DNA of 32,136 nucleotides from contig JAABPT010000344.1 in assembly GCA_011391855.1 (NCBI GenBank), positions 1 through 32,136 on the forward strand. Direction: 5' to 3'. A model generated the notes under the pieces. That model searched no databases. It worked only from the letters and a program-made list of their open reading frames with translations, and was not told where the DNA came from. Within the stretch, counting starts at the first letter, position 1. Every line of letters starts with the position of its first letter. Source of the stretch: Burkholderiales bacterium. Lineage in GTDB: Bacteria > Pseudomonadota > Gammaproteobacteria > Burkholderiales > Burkholderiaceae_C. The position numbers were made by a program, and so were the translations under genes. Below are positions 17,140-27,750 of this stretch, in pieces.

Positions 17140-17907
17140 TTACGGCGCGCGCGTCAGAGAGACGGCCAACGCATCGTCCGCCGTACGCAGGTCGAGCCGA
17201 TCGCCCTCAAACTGCATCGTAGCGACCGTCTCCAGCGCCTTGAGAAAGGCCTGCTCCTGCTCCATCACGCCCAGTGCGCCGCACGCCATGCGGGTCGTGG
17301 CAGGCGCGGTGAAGCGGAGGCTTCGGCCGTCCGATTGCCAGGTCGACGTATAGCGGTTGCAGCTCGCGGTCCCGCTGGCGTTGCCGTCCTTGCCGAAGTC
17401 GAGCGTGACCGTCGTGCCGGTCACGAGGCTTACCACCGCCTGGCGGCCGTTGTTGATGGCGGTCGCCCGCCACGCCGTGCCGGCGAGAACCGAGGACTGC
17501 GCGGCGAAGGTGGCCAGCACGCTCCCATCCACTGCGAGCAGTTGCAACTGCTCGCCGTTCGTGCGGTAGCTCTTCGCGGCGGCGAGCGCCCCCGTGAACG
17601 CCTCCGCCAGCTTCATCCGCTCGGGCGGACACGCCATCTGCGTCGACGCGCCGCGCGGGCCGATCTCGATTGCGCCGGCGCTCGCGCGAACCGGTGCCGT
17701 GTACCGGTTGCAGCCGTCGGTGCCGGCGACGCGGCCGGTATCGAAACGGGCGGTCGGCGCCGAGCCCGGGACGGCGGCGCGCCCGGCGAGCGACGACAGC
17801 ACCCACGCCGTGCCGTCGAGCGATGGCTCTTCAGCGGCGCCTGTCACCGCGCAACCTGACAGGAGCATTGCTGCAGCCGCGCACGCGGCCGTCCATCGAA
17901 GCGTCAT
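17140..17907 (-). CDS. META-domain lipoprotein (HslJ-like, two domains)
   Basis: Lipobox LLSGCAV; two META-type units (GTAWVLSSL…GTDGCNRYTAPV…MACPPERM and GTAWRATAI…GTASCNRYTSTW…TRMACG). Confidence 0.9.
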   Translation of the reverse strand: MTLRWTAACAAAAMLLSGCAVTGAAEEPSLDGTAWVLSSLAGRAAVPGSAPTARFDTGRVAGTDGCNRYTAPVRASAGAIEIGPRGASTQMACPPERMKLAEAFTGALAAAKSYRTNGEQLQLLAVDGSVLATFAAQSSVLAGTAWRATAINNGRQAVVSLVTGTTVTLDFGKDGNASGTASCNRYTSTWQSDGRSLRFTAPATTRMACGALGVMEQEQAFLKALETVATMQFEGDRLDLRTADDALAVSLTRAP

Positions 17908-18135
17908 CTGTTCCCCTTCTTCTTCGTCGTTGTCGCCGAATCAGGCCCGACCATATTAGCCGCTGGCTGCGGACCAGCCGTCCGAACCGATGGCGGTCGT
18001 GTCGTCCGCTCCCGAAAGAAGTTGGAGGGCCGCTTTCGGGATCCGATGGAGTCGGCTTCGGGTCGACAGTGTCAGCTCGAGACTTTCGGGTGCAGCCGTT
18101 CAGTCGCGAATCTGTTGGCGTCGTCCGACCGCGGG

Positions 18136-18434
18136 CGTGAACGTAAGCCGTCGCGAACTCCCACTTGCTTGGCGACGTCGGCGAAGGTCAGGTTTCAGGG
18201 TGGACCCGTCACCTGCGCGGAAAGCGGCCACGGGCAGGAATGGGTCGGCAGCGACAGTACACGGGTTTCGGATGCTGTCGCTCAGCTGGCACCTTTCCCA
18301 GATCGGTGATCGCCACCCGCGAACGACCGCTCTCGCCGTCCCTGACTTTCTCGGCGGCGTCGCCGAAGGTCAAGTTGCAGGGCAGACCGGTCGCTCGCTG
18401 AGAAAACCGCGGCTGACTCCTATGGGTCGTCAAG
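18136..18434. repeat. Imperfect direct repeat pair (about 18136-18252 and 18318-18434, constant offset 182 bp)
   Basis: TTGCTTGGCGACGTCGGCGAAGGTCAGGTTTCAGGG / TTTCTCGGCGGCGTCGCCGAAGGTCAAGTTGCAGGG and ATGGGTCGGCAG / ATGGGTCGTCAA keep the same 182-bp offset. Confidence 0.65.
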
Positions 18435-18622
18435 CGTCCTACAACCTGCCAACCGAGTTGGCCGAAAGCTGGCGTAGACCCGGCGCCGAGCGCTCTGTAA
18501 AGGCGCCCGTCGCGGCCGCCGGACGGCGATCGCGATGTAGCAATCACGTCCGAGCGTCGTAGCAAATTTGTAGCACTGACGCCGAGCCCACGGCGCGAGG
18601 AGGCGCCAGGATCTCCTGCGTC

Positions 18623-18796
18623 GTCGCTCGATCATCGAGCGCAACCCATTGGTTACCATGCACAAACCGCGTCGCGGCGAGCAAAGCGGTCATCTAGTTC
18701 GTCCCACATTTGTCTGGACCGACAAAGAGAAGATTAGTGCTGTCGAATCAACCACTTAGCCACTGGCGGCTGTGTACGGCCCCGATGATGGACTGG
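18623..18796 (+). repeat. dusA leader and 5' coding segment homologous to 5910-6083 (candidate attR)
   Basis: See 5910-6083; includes RBS-like AAAGAGAAGA, GTG at 18737 and core ACGGCCCCGATGATGGACTGG. Confidence 0.85.
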
Positions 18797-19744
18797 TCCG
18801 ACCGCCACTGCCGCTTCCTGCACCGCCTGATCACGCGCCACACGCGCCTGTATACCGAGATGGTGACGACCGGCGCGCTGCTGCACGGCGATGTGCCGCG
18901 CCACCTGGACTTCAATGCCGAGGAGCACCCGCTGGCGCTGCAGCTCGGCGGCAGCGAACCCGAGGATCTGGCGCGTTGCGCCAAGCTGGCCGCGCAGTGG
19001 GGCTACGACGAGATCAACCTGAATTGCGGCTGCCCCAGTGAACGCGTGCAGCGCGGCGCCTTTGGCGCCTGCCTGATGGCCGAACCCGGATTGGTGGCCG
19101 ACGGCGTGAAGGCCATGCGCGACGCGGTGGATCTGCCGGTGACGGTGAAGCACCGTGTCGGCATCGACCGCGGCGAAAGCTACGGCTTCGTGCGCGATTT
19201 CGTCGGCACGGTGGCCGAGCGTGGAGGCGCCCAAGTCTTCATCGTGCACGCCCGCAACGCCTGGCTGCAAGGCCTGAGCCCGAAGGAAAACCGCGAGGTG
19301 CCGCCGCTGCGCTACGACTTCGTGCACCGGCTGAAGGCCGACTTCCCGGCCTTGACCATCGTGCTCAACGGCGGCGTCACGAGCGACGCGCAGATAGACG
19401 AGCAGCTGGGCCATGTCGACGGCGTGATGATCGGCCGTCACGCCTACCACGAGCCGTGGGCGATGGCGGTGTGGGACCAACGCTTCTTCGGCGCGCCGCC
19501 GCAGGCGCTGGACCGCGATGCGGTCGAGGAGCGCTATGTCGACTACATGGAGCGCCTGCAGGCTGCCGGCGTACCCTGGGGTCATGCGTCGCGCCACATG
19601 ATCGGCCTGCGCCACGGCCAGCCGGGCGCGCGGCACTGGCGCCAGGTGTGGTCCGACCCGCGGCTGAAGGCCGGGTCGCCGCGCGAGGCCATGCGCCTGG
19701 CGCGGGCCGGTGGCAGCCGGCAGAATGCGCCGCTCACGGCCTGA
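18737..19744 (+). CDS. dusA: tRNA-dihydrouridine(20/20a) synthase DusA
   Basis: LCTAPMMDWSDRHCRF, INLNCGCPSERVQRGAFGACLM, VKHRVGIDRGESY, NGGV motifs; GTG start with upstream AGAGAAG preferred over TTG at 18710 because both paralogous copies keep GTG and the RBS. Confidence 0.95.
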   Translation: MLSNQPLSHWRLCTAPMMDWSDRHCRFLHRLITRHTRLYTEMVTTGALLHGDVPRHLDFNAEEHPLALQLGGSEPEDLARCAKLAAQWGYDEINLNCGCPSERVQRGAFGACLMAEPGLVADGVKAMRDAVDLPVTVKHRVGIDRGESYGFVRDFVGTVAERGGAQVFIVHARNAWLQGLSPKENREVPPLRYDFVHRLKADFPALTIVLNGGVTSDAQIDEQLGHVDGVMIGRHAYHEPWAMAVWDQRFFGAPPQALDRDAVEERYVDYMERLQAAGVPWGHASRHMIGLRHGQPGARHWRQVWSDPRLKAGSPREAMRLARAGGSRQNAPLTA

Positions 19745-19783
19745 TCCGCGGCCCGTTCCGTTCCAACGACGAGGAGCCACCGA

Positions 19784-20665
<882 letters not shown>

Positions 20666-20677
20666 AAGCATGAAAGC

Positions 20678-21762
<1,085 letters not shown>

Positions 21763-21766
<4 letters not shown>

Positions 21767-22449
21767 GCAGCGACCAGTGCGACGAAGGCAGGGCTTGCGG
21801 CGACGACGAGGGGTGCTTGCGCGACGCGGCGGTGGCCGCCCTGCGACGCCTGGACGCCCTGGGCATGAACCGCGGCAGCACCGGCAACCTGAGCCTGCGC
21901 CAGGGCGAAGGCATGCTGATCACGCCCACGGGCATGGGCGCCGACGAATTGCGGCCGCAGGACCTGGTGTGGCTGGGCTGGGACGGCAAGCAGCGTGGCA
22001 CCTGGCAGCCGAGTTCGGAATGGCATTTCCACCAGGCGATCTACTTCGCGCGGCCCGACCTGCACGCTGTCGTGCACTGCCACTCGGTGCACGCCACTGC
22101 GCTGGCCTGCCTGCGGCGCGAACTGCCAGCCTTCCACTACATGGTGGCGGTGGCCGGCGGCGACAGCGTGCCCTTGGTGCGCTACCACCTGTTCGGCACC
22201 GGCGCCTTGTCGGCCGCGGTGGCGCAAGGCCTGCAGGACCGCGACGCCTGCCTGCTGGCCAACCATGGCCTGGTGGCGGCGGGGCCCACGCTGGCACGTG
22301 CCATGAAGGTGGCGCAGGAGATCGAGTCGCTGTGCGAGACCTACCTCAAGGCGCTGGCGGTGGGTGAGCCGGTGCTCTTGTCGCGCGTGCAGATGGACGA
22401 GGTGATCCATCGCTTCCGCAGTTACGGCAAGGCGGTGCGCACGCCCTGA
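21763..22449 (+). CDS. Class II aldolase/adducin family protein, candidate 5-deoxy/methylthio-ribulose-1-phosphate aldolase
   Basis: NRGSTGNLSLR, EWHFHQAIYFARPDLHAVVHCHSVHATALAC, LANHGLVAAG; ATGA overlap with mtnA. Confidence 0.88.
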
Positions 22450-22542
22450 GCCCGGGGTTCCCCGGCAAGGGACCCGACCCCAGAATTCGGCGCGGTGCGT
22501 GGCGACGCGCAAATCGTGCTTGATCGACGCCGACATGGCCAA

Positions 22543-22558
22543 ATATCCAGATGGATAT
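22543..22558. promoter_or_regulatory. Palindrome ATATCC-AGAT-GGATAT upstream of the Memo-AMMECR1 gene
   Basis: Perfect 6-bp arms in a 133-nt intergenic gap, 25 nt upstream of ATG 22583. Confidence 0.35.
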
Positions 22559-22582
22559 GCACACGCACATGGGGAACAAGCG

Positions 22583-24097
22583 ATGACTGCCATCCGTGCC
22601 GCCGCCGTGGCGGGCAGCTTCTACCCGGGCGCGGCACAGGCTTTGCGCCAGGCGGTTGCCGGCCATCTGGCAGCGGCGGCCGGTTTCGCGGCAAGTTCCG
22701 ACGAAACCACTGACGAAACTGCCGACGAAGCCGCCGCTGGAACCGCCACCGAAGCCGCCGCCGAAGCCGCGGCAGGTCACCCACCCAAGCTGCTGGTGGT
22801 GCCGCACGCCGGCTATGTCTATTCGGGTGACGTGGCGGCGCTGGCCTATGCACCCTTGCGGCGGTGGCGCGGGCGCATCCGGCGCGTGGTGCTGCTGGGC
22901 CCGGTGCACCGGGTGGCGGTGCGCGGGCTGGCGGCACCCACCGTCGAGGCTTTCGAAACACCGCTGGGACGCGTGCCGCTGGACCGGGCCGCGCTGGACT
23001 CGCTGCGCGACCTGCCGCAGGTGGGTTTCAGCGACCTGCCGCACGAGCACGAACACTCGCTGGAGGTGCAGCTGCCGTTCCTCCAGGCCGTGCTCGGCAA
23101 CGGCTTCCCGCTGGTGCCGCTGGCGGTGGGGCAAGCCAGTCCGCAGCAGGTGGCGCAGGTGCTGGAACGTCTTTGGGGCGGCGAGGAGACGCTGGTCGTC
23201 ATCAGCTCCGACCTCTCGCACTACCTGCCCTATGCACAGGCGCAGGCCCGCGACAAGGCCACCGTGCAGCGCATCCTGCACTTCGCCACCGACCTGCGCG
23301 GCGAAGAGGCCTGCGGTGCGGCGCCGCTCAACGGCGCGTTGCTCGTGGCGCGCCAACACGGCCTGGTGCCGCGCTTGCTGGGGCTGCGCAATTCCGCCGA
23401 CGCGACGGGCATGACGCGCGCCGACCGCAACCGCGTGGTCGGCTATGGCGCCATCGCGTTCGATTCGCAACAGGCAGCCGCCGCTGCGCAGGACGAAGGC
23501 AGCGAAGGTGACCAGAACGGGGAAGCGCGCCTGGGGCGTGCCTTGGTGGGCGCGGCCCGCCAGTCCATCGCCGACGCCCTGGGCCTGCAGCCTGCCGACG
23601 CCGGGATCGACGCCGAGCATCCTGCGCTGGCCCGCCCGGGCGCCAGCTTCGTCACCCTGCACGGCGCCGACGGCTGTTTGCGCGGCTGCATCGGCCGGCT
23701 GCAAGCCGTGCGCCCGCTGATCGAGGACGTGCGCGCCAATGCCCGCGCCGCGGCCTTCCAGGACACCCGCTTCCCGCCGCTGCGCACGCATGAATGGCCG
23801 GGCCTGCAGGTCGAGGTTTCGGTGCTGGGCGCAGCCGAGCCGCTGGCCGCGGCCAGCGAGGCCGAAGCCCGGGCCGCGCTGCGGCCGGGCGTCGACGGCG
23901 TGATCTTCGAATGGCGCGATGCCCGAGCCACCTTCCTGCCGCAGGTCTGGCAGCAGTTGCCCGACGCCCGCGGCTTTCTCGCCGCGCTCAAGAAGAAAGC
24001 TGGGCTGGCGGCCGACTTCTGGTCGGACGAGGTGCGGCTGTCGCGCTACCGCGTGCGCAGTTTTACCGATCATGTCCCGAGAGGAGCCCAGGCATGA
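22583..24097 (+). CDS. AmmeMemoRadiSam system protein: Memo-AMMECR1 fusion
   Basis: N-terminal Memo domain (RAAAVAGSFYPGAAQ…VVPHAGYVYSGDVAALAY…GPVHRVAV…HEHEHSLEVQLPFLQ…SSDLSHYLPY) and C-terminal AMMECR1 domain (SFVTLHGADGCLRGCIGRLQAVRPL…NARAAAFQDTRFPPL). Confidence 0.95.
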   Translation: MTAIRAAAVAGSFYPGAAQALRQAVAGHLAAAAGFAASSDETTDETADEAAAGTATEAAAEAAAGHPPKLLVVPHAGYVYSGDVAALAYAPLRRWRGRIRRVVLLGPVHRVAVRGLAAPTVEAFETPLGRVPLDRAALDSLRDLPQVGFSDLPHEHEHSLEVQLPFLQAVLGNGFPLVPLAVGQASPQQVAQVLERLWGGEETLVVISSDLSHYLPYAQAQARDKATVQRILHFATDLRGEEACGAAPLNGALLVARQHGLVPRLLGLRNSADATGMTRADRNRVVGYGAIAFDSQQAAAAAQDEGSEGDQNGEARLGRALVGAARQSIADALGLQPADAGIDAEHPALARPGASFVTLHGADGCLRGCIGRLQAVRPLIEDVRANARAAAFQDTRFPPLRTHEWPGLQVEVSVLGAAEPLAAASEAEARAALRPGVDGVIFEWRDARATFLPQVWQQLPDARGFLAALKKKAGLAADFWSDEVRLSRYRVRSFTDHVPRGAQA

Positions 24098-25200
24098 ACA
24101 CCGTCGTCCCTTCGATCGAACTCGACGCTGGGAGTCCGGCCCGCTGGTGGCACCCGTTGCCCGACGGCCGCATCCAGTGCGACCTGTGCCCGCGCGACTG
24201 CAAGCTGCACGAAGGCCAACGCGGCCTGTGCTTCGTGCGCCAGCGCGTGGGCGACGCCATGGTGCTGGCCACCTACGGCCGCAGCTCGGGCTTCTGTCTC
24301 GACCCCATCGAAAAGAAGCCGCTGAACCACTTTCTGCCGGGCTCCAGCGTCTTCTCCTTCGGCACCGCCGGCTGCAACCTGGCCTGCAAGTTCTGCCAGA
24401 ACTGGGACATCTCCAAGAGCCGCGAGATGGACCGGTTGATGGACACCGCGTCGCCACGGCGCATTGCGCAGGCGGCGCAGGCCAGCGGTGCGGCCAGCGT
24501 GGCCTTCACCTACAACGACCCGGTGATCTTCGCCGAGTACGCCATGGACACGGCCGACGCCTGTCACGAACTCGGTATCAAGACGGTGGCGGTGACCGCG
24601 GGCTATATCCACCCAGTGCCGCGGCGCGCCTTCTTCGACAAGATGGACGCCGCCAATGTGGACCTGAAGGCTTTCACCGACGACTTCTACCAGCAGCAGA
24701 CCGGATCGCACCTGGCGCCGGTGCTCGACACGTTGCAGCACATCCGCCACGACACGACGTGTTGGCTGGAGATCACCACGCTGCTGATCCCGGGGCTGAA
24801 CGACAGCACGGCCGAACTGGAGGCCATGACGCGCTGGATCGCCGAGCACCTGGGCCCCGACGTGCCGCTGCACTTCAGCGCCTTTCACCCCGACTACAAG
24901 ATGGGCGACGTGCCGCGCACGCCGGCCGCCACGCTGACCCGTGCGCGGCGCATCGCGCGCGCCAACGGCCTGCGCCATGTGTACACCGGCAACGTGCACG
25001 ACGCCGAGGGTGACACCACGTTCTGCCCAGGCTGCGAGGCGAAGCTGATCGAACGCGACTGGCACGCGGTGTTGCACTACGGGCTTGACGCCCATGGCGG
25101 CTGCCCGCAGTGCGGCACGCGCATCGCCGGGCACTTCGCGCCGACATTCGAACGTGGCTTCGGCCGCCGGCGCGTGCCGATCCGCGTCTCGCCGCGGTAG
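24094..25200 (+). CDS. amrS: AmmeMemoRadiSam system radical SAM enzyme
   Basis: CNLACKFCQNWDIS radical SAM cluster motif; CDLCPRDCKLHEGQRGLCFVR N-terminus; ATGA overlap with upstream gene. Confidence 0.93.
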   Translation: MNTVVPSIELDAGSPARWWHPLPDGRIQCDLCPRDCKLHEGQRGLCFVRQRVGDAMVLATYGRSSGFCLDPIEKKPLNHFLPGSSVFSFGTAGCNLACKFCQNWDISKSREMDRLMDTASPRRIAQAAQASGAASVAFTYNDPVIFAEYAMDTADACHELGIKTVAVTAGYIHPVPRRAFFDKMDAANVDLKAFTDDFYQQQTGSHLAPVLDTLQHIRHDTTCWLEITTLLIPGLNDSTAELEAMTRWIAEHLGPDVPLHFSAFHPDYKMGDVPRTPAATLTRARRIARANGLRHVYTGNVHDAEGDTTFCPGCEAKLIERDWHAVLHYGLDAHGGCPQCGTRIAGHFAPTFERGFGRRRVPIRVSPR

Positions 25201-25201
25201 C

Positions 25202-26122
25202 TCAGCGCGCCGGCCGCTCCGGCCAGGTGGCCAGCAGCAGCCCGGCGATGCCCAGCCCGAAGGCCGCCACGTGTGCCGTGCCAAACGGCTCGCCCAACAC
25301 GACGATGCCCACCGCAGCGGCGCTGGCCGGCAGCAGCACCGTGAAGACACCGGCCCGTGACGAAGGCACGTGGCGCAGGCCACGCATCCACAGCCACACC
25401 GTGACCATGCTCGCGGCGATGGCATAGAAGGCCAGCAGGCCCCACATCGGCAGCGACACGGAACCGAACGGAAAGCTCCAGGCCTGCCACAGCCCGAAGG
25501 GCGTCACCAGCGCCAGCCCCCACAGGTTGATGAGTGCGCTGATGCGCCGCGGCGACACATTGACGGTGAGCCGCTTGCCGATCACCACGTACGACGCTTC
25601 GCACAGCACCGCCGCCAGCAGCAGCGCGTAGCCCAGCAGCACGCCTGGCCCGTCGCCGGCCGCCGGACCGCCGTGCCGCGCCAAGCCGAGCAGCGCGATG
25701 CCCAGCGCTGCGCAGGCAATCGCCAGCACCACGCGCGGCCGGATGTGTTCGCCCAGGAACAGGCGCGACAGCAGCGCCACCGCCGCTGGAATGGCGGCCA
25801 TCGTCACCCCGGCGGCCAGCGCCGAGGTCAGCGCCACGCCGTACAGCATGCAGATGCTGAACAGGAAGTTGCCGAGGAAACTCTCCCAGAACAGCAGCCA
25901 GCGGTCGTGGCGCGACAGCGGCGGCTCACCTGCACGGCGCGGTACCCAGTGCAGCATGGCCACCGCGGCGATGCCGAAGCGCAGCCAGGCCAGCAGCAGC
26001 ACCGGAAACACGGCCACCAGCAGCTTCGACAGCCCCACGTAGCTGCCCACCAGCGCCATGCTGGCGGCCAGGCTGAGGTAGGCGGTGAGCGGCGGGTGTG
26101 CGGGTGGGCCCGGCCGACTCAC
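25202..26122 (-). CDS. EamA-family (DMT) transporter
   Basis: About ten hydrophobic segments, two EamA-like halves; convergent with the preceding gene. Confidence 0.88.
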   Translation of the reverse strand: MSRPGPPAHPPLTAYLSLAASMALVGSYVGLSKLLVAVFPVLLLAWLRFGIAAVAMLHWVPRRAGEPPLSRHDRWLLFWESFLGNFLFSICMLYGVALTSALAAGVTMAAIPAAVALLSRLFLGEHIRPRVVLAIACAALGIALLGLARHGGPAAGDGPGVLLGYALLLAAVLCEASYVVIGKRLTVNVSPRRISALINLWGLALVTPFGLWQAWSFPFGSVSLPMWGLLAFYAIAASMVTVWLWMRGLRHVPSSRAGVFTVLLPASAAAVGIVVLGEPFGTAHVAAFGLGIAGLLLATWPERPAR

Positions 26123-26180
26123 TGGGTCACCGTACGCACTGTAGGCACCGGAATGAGCGCTTCTGGGCAGCCGTGTGCGT

Positions 26181-27680
26181 TCATGCTGCGTCGATGCGCA
26201 CCCAGGTCGTCTTCAGCTCGGTGTACTTGTCGAAGGCGTGCAGGCTCTTGTCGCGGCCGTTGCCGCTTTGCTTGACGCCGCCGAAGGGCACGGTGATGTC
26301 GTCCTCGTCGTACTGGTTCACATGCACGGTGCCGGCGCGCAGCGCGCGCGCCACGCGGTGGGCGCGGTTGATGTTGTCGCTCCACACGCTGGCCTGCAGG
26401 CCGTAGTTGCTGTTGTTGGCCAGTTGCACGGCCTCGGCCTCGGTCTTGAAGCGGATCACGCTCATGACCGGGCCGAAGATTTCCTCGCGGGCGATCTTCA
26501 TGCCGTTGGCCACACCGTCGAAGACCGTGGGTTCGACATAGTGGCCACCGGTCTCCAGCCGCACCTGCCGGCCACCGGCGATGCAGCGCGCGCCTTCGTC
26601 CCGGCCGGCCTGGATATACCCCAGCACCGTCTTCAGCTGCGTCTCGTCGACCAGGGCCCCCATCACGGTGGACGTCTCCAGCGGGTCGGCCGGGGGGTAC
26701 AGCGGTGCCTGCGCGGCCACCAGCGCCACGAAGTCGTCGGCCACGCGTTCGTGCACGAGCACGCGCGAAGGGGCGTTGCAGCTTTCGCCCTGGTTGAAGA
26801 ACATGCTGCCGGCCACCGTGACAGCGGCGCGCTTCAGGTCGGCGAAATCGTCGAAGACCAGGAAGGCCGACTTGCCGCCGAGCTCGTTGAAGACCCGCTT
26901 CAGGTTGGAACGGCTGGCGTAGTCCAGCATGCGCCGGCCGGTGCGGGTGGAGCCCGTGAAGCCGATGGCGTCCACATCCATGTGCAGCGCCAGCGCCTCG
27001 CCGGCCTCGGCACCGAAACCGGGCACCACGTTCAGCACCCCGGGCGGAATGCCGGCCTCCACCGCCAGTTCGGCCAACCGCAGCGCCGTCAGCGGGCTCT
27101 TCTCGCTGGGCTTGAGCACCACGGAGTTGCCTGCCGCCAGCGCCGGACCCAGTTTCCAGGCGGCCATGATCATGGGGTAGTTCCAGGGCACGATGGCGCC
27201 GACCACGCCCACCGGTTCGTGCGTGATCAGCGCCAGCGCGTTGGCTGCCGTGGGTGCGACCTCGCCGTAGACCTTGTCCACTGCCTCGGCGTACCAGGCG
27301 ATGCAGCGCGCGGTGCTGGGCACGTCCACCGACAGCGAATACTGGATCGGCTTGCCCATGTCCAGCGTTTCCAGCAGCGCCAGTTCGTCGCGCGCGGCCA
27401 GGATCTTCTCGGCAAAGCGCAGCAGCAGCCGCTTGCGCACGGCCGGCGGCTTGCCGGCCCAGCGCGCGTCTTCGAAGGCGGCACGCGCGCTGGCCACCGC
27501 AGCGTCGATGTCGGCTGCGGCGCCGCGCGCCACGCTGGCCAGCACGCGGCCGTCGATGGGCGAGACGCAGGCAAAGGCCTCGCCCGAAGCGGCGTCGCGA
27601 CGCTGGCCTTCGATGACGGCGCGGCCGTCGATGCGCAGCGCGGTGGCGCGTTCATGCCAGTTCGTTGCGGCGGTACTCAT
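26181..27680 (-). CDS. puuC: Aldehyde dehydrogenase, PuuC-like (gamma-glutamyl-gamma-aminobutyraldehyde dehydrogenase)
   Basis: VVGAIVPWNYPMIMAAWKLGPALAAGNSVVLKPSE, FTGSTRTGRRML, FNELGGKSAFLVFDD, FNQGESCNAPSRVLVH; adjacent to polyamine-type ABC transporter. Confidence 0.85.
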   Translation of the reverse strand: MSTAATNWHERATALRIDGRAVIEGQRRDAASGEAFACVSPIDGRVLASVARGAAADIDAAVASARAAFEDARWAGKPPAVRKRLLLRFAEKILAARDELALLETLDMGKPIQYSLSVDVPSTARCIAWYAEAVDKVYGEVAPTAANALALITHEPVGVVGAIVPWNYPMIMAAWKLGPALAAGNSVVLKPSEKSPLTALRLAELAVEAGIPPGVLNVVPGFGAEAGEALALHMDVDAIGFTGSTRTGRRMLDYASRSNLKRVFNELGGKSAFLVFDDFADLKRAAVTVAGSMFFNQGESCNAPSRVLVHERVADDFVALVAAQAPLYPPADPLETSTVMGALVDETQLKTVLGYIQAGRDEGARCIAGGRQVRLETGGHYVEPTVFDGVANGMKIAREEIFGPVMSVIRFKTEAEAVQLANNSNYGLQASVWSDNINRAHRVARALRAGTVHVNQYDEDDITVPFGGVKQSGNGRDKSLHAFDKYTELKTTWVRIDAA

Positions 27681-27703
27681 GGGCATGTCCTGAAAAGGTG
27701 AAA

Positions 27704-27724
27704 GGGCGGGCACTCGGCCCGCCC
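27704..27724 (-). terminator. Terminator-like hairpin (GGGCGGGC-CGAGT-GCCCGCCC followed by TTTCACCTTTT on the minus strand)
   Basis: Perfect 8-bp stem between the porin stop and aldehyde dehydrogenase start; T-rich but interrupted tail. Confidence 0.55.
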
Positions 27725-27750
27725 GGTTCGGGCCGCGGCGGCCCGCTGCG

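Noticed and set aside
16528-17859. 443-aa plus-strand ORF spanning the secreted protein and META gene
   Set aside because: Overlaps two better-supported genes in other frames; Arg-rich composition typical of shadow ORFs.
22449-22475. CCGGGGTTCCCCGG as a terminator
   Set aside because: Two-nt loop cannot form a normal hairpin and no T-tract follows.
22346-24457. 703-aa minus-strand ORF
   Set aside because: Antisense to the aldolase and Memo-AMMECR1 genes, low-complexity composition.
25190-25230. tRNA-like TAGCTCAG at the end of the radical SAM gene
   Set aside because: No cloverleaf, anticodon arm or T-loop (GTTCGA) can be drawn; coincidental.
26175-27701. 508-aa plus-strand ORF
   Set aside because: Antisense shadow of the aldehyde dehydrogenase; GC artefact.
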